This document shows positions 63,409-64,000 of a stretch of 64,000 nucleotides of DNA, one piece after another. Below the pieces are notes generated by a model, which did not search any database, was not told the origin of the DNA, and saw nothing but the letters and a program-made list of their open reading frames with translations. Source of the stretch: Calliopum simillimum (taxonomy: Eukaryota > Arthropoda > Insecta > Diptera > Lauxaniidae); NCBI GenBank assembly GCA_951812925.1, contig OX638371.1, positions 45,792,101 through 45,856,100 on the forward strand, given 5' to 3'. Numbering within the stretch: the stretch's first letter is position 1; every line of letters starts with the position of its first letter. The position numbers and the translations under genes are program-made.

Positions 63409-64000
63409 GGGCGGTGCCACGCCCCAAAAACAAATTCGTCATATTCGTCATATCTCCGAAACCATTAGACACAGATAGATAAGATTCGGTATGTTTGTAA
63501 CACGCACAGAAAGAAATAAAATCCACTGAAAAAGTGGGCGGTGCCACGCCCTACAAATATAAAACTTATCATATCTCCGTAACTGTTAAAGCTATCGGGC
63601 TGAGTTTTGGTATATATATAAAAGGTAGTGAGTCAAATAACATTTGCTGAAAAAAAGGGCGGTACCACACCCAAAAATGAACATATCTTTATTAATTGCC
63701 CCTCTGTTCTATAGGAAATAAGTTCATTCATATAGCTCTGCCTGTGGGCGTGGCACCACATATTTTTTCAGCAGACATTATTTGTCTTGATGACTTTTGA
63801 ATACAAACCAAATTTCATCCACATGAGTCAAATAGTTTCGGAGATATGATGTGTTTTATATTTTTGGGGCGTGGCACAGCCTACTTTTCTAAAAAATATT
63901 ATTTCTATCTGTGCCTGTTACAAACATTCCGAATATTATCTATCTGCGTCTATTAGTTTCGGAGATATGACGAATTTGTTTTTGGGGCGTGGCACCGCCC
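63409..64000. repeat. Inverted array of GGGCGGTGCCACGCCC units, reaches window end
   Basis: Left arm units at 63409, 63536 and 63658 (GGGCGGTGCCACGCCC, the last as GGGCGGTACCACACCC). Inverted units lie at about 63747, 63867 and 63984. Between units, ATATCTCCGAAAC-type words recur. The two arms pair around a centre near 63710, and the right arm ends exactly at the last base, so the element may continue outside. No coding. Confidence 0.75.

Noticed and set aside
63409..64000. CRISPR array (regular 120-130-bp repeats)
   Set aside because: Spacing is too long, units are inverted to each other and the context is eukaryotic transposon DNA.

Overview
The window reads as repeat-dense nuclear DNA of an insect, most likely a dipteran. 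The grounds are the AT-rich composition, env-bearing Ty3/gypsy (errantivirus-type) elements, a BEL/Pao element, DINE-1/mini-me-type repeats, rosa-like and pogo-like mariners, and many long hairpin elements. I found no intact host gene. Almost everything is transposable element sequence, much of it nested, and nearly all of it is broken. The assignment to Diptera is an inference from the repeat families.

Layout. 1-9.2 kb: a Penelope-like fragment with a hammerhead-like motif, a TTAA-flanked hairpin MITE, a TIR element carrying repeated GTTGGTAACGTTA boxes, small hairpins, a non-autonomous Helitron, and an env remnant interrupted by two MITEs. 9.2-11.7 kb: a second element of the GTTAC-box type, into which a rosa-like mariner inserted at TA and then received a 700-bp hairpin. 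11.7-15.4 kb: LTR end, primer-binding site and gag of a gypsy element, with a hairpin and a Tc1/mariner inside. 16.2-23.9 kb: a young BEL/Pao element (LTRs 317 bp, one difference, target duplication AACAT) with a damaged gag-pol. It has an extra intact 337-codon ORF after integrase, and a 1.07-kb hairpin sits in its 3' LTR. 24.6-33.1 kb: a gag/protease fragment, an LTR, then a gypsy element broken by a DINE-like repeat, hairpins and a foreign AT-rich block of three overlapping small ORFs (30461-31812). 33.2-41.5 kb: a gypsy element with gag, protease, RT, integrase and env; an antisense RTE fragment and a complete pogo-type transposon lie in its pol. 41.6-47.8 kb: two DINE-like copies and two very large hairpin elements. 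47.9-50.2 kb: an APE-type LINE. 50.7-60.6 kb: a pol fragment, then a 9.1-kb gag-pol-env gypsy element with LTRs, then an integrase fragment. 60.7-64 kb: a CACTA-ended hairpin, an unrecognised decayed ORF, and a hairpin array of GGTGCCACGCCC motifs that ends at the window edge.

Taken together, every LTR-retroelement segment (about nine) lies on the + strand, and most are env-bearing gypsy types stacked head to tail. That arrangement recalls uni-strand piRNA source loci such as Drosophila flamenco, but sequence alone cannot show transcription. The other items I would follow up first are the BEL 3' ORF (a second zinc-knuckle/protease-like protein) and the overlapping-ORF block, whose gene packing looks viral.
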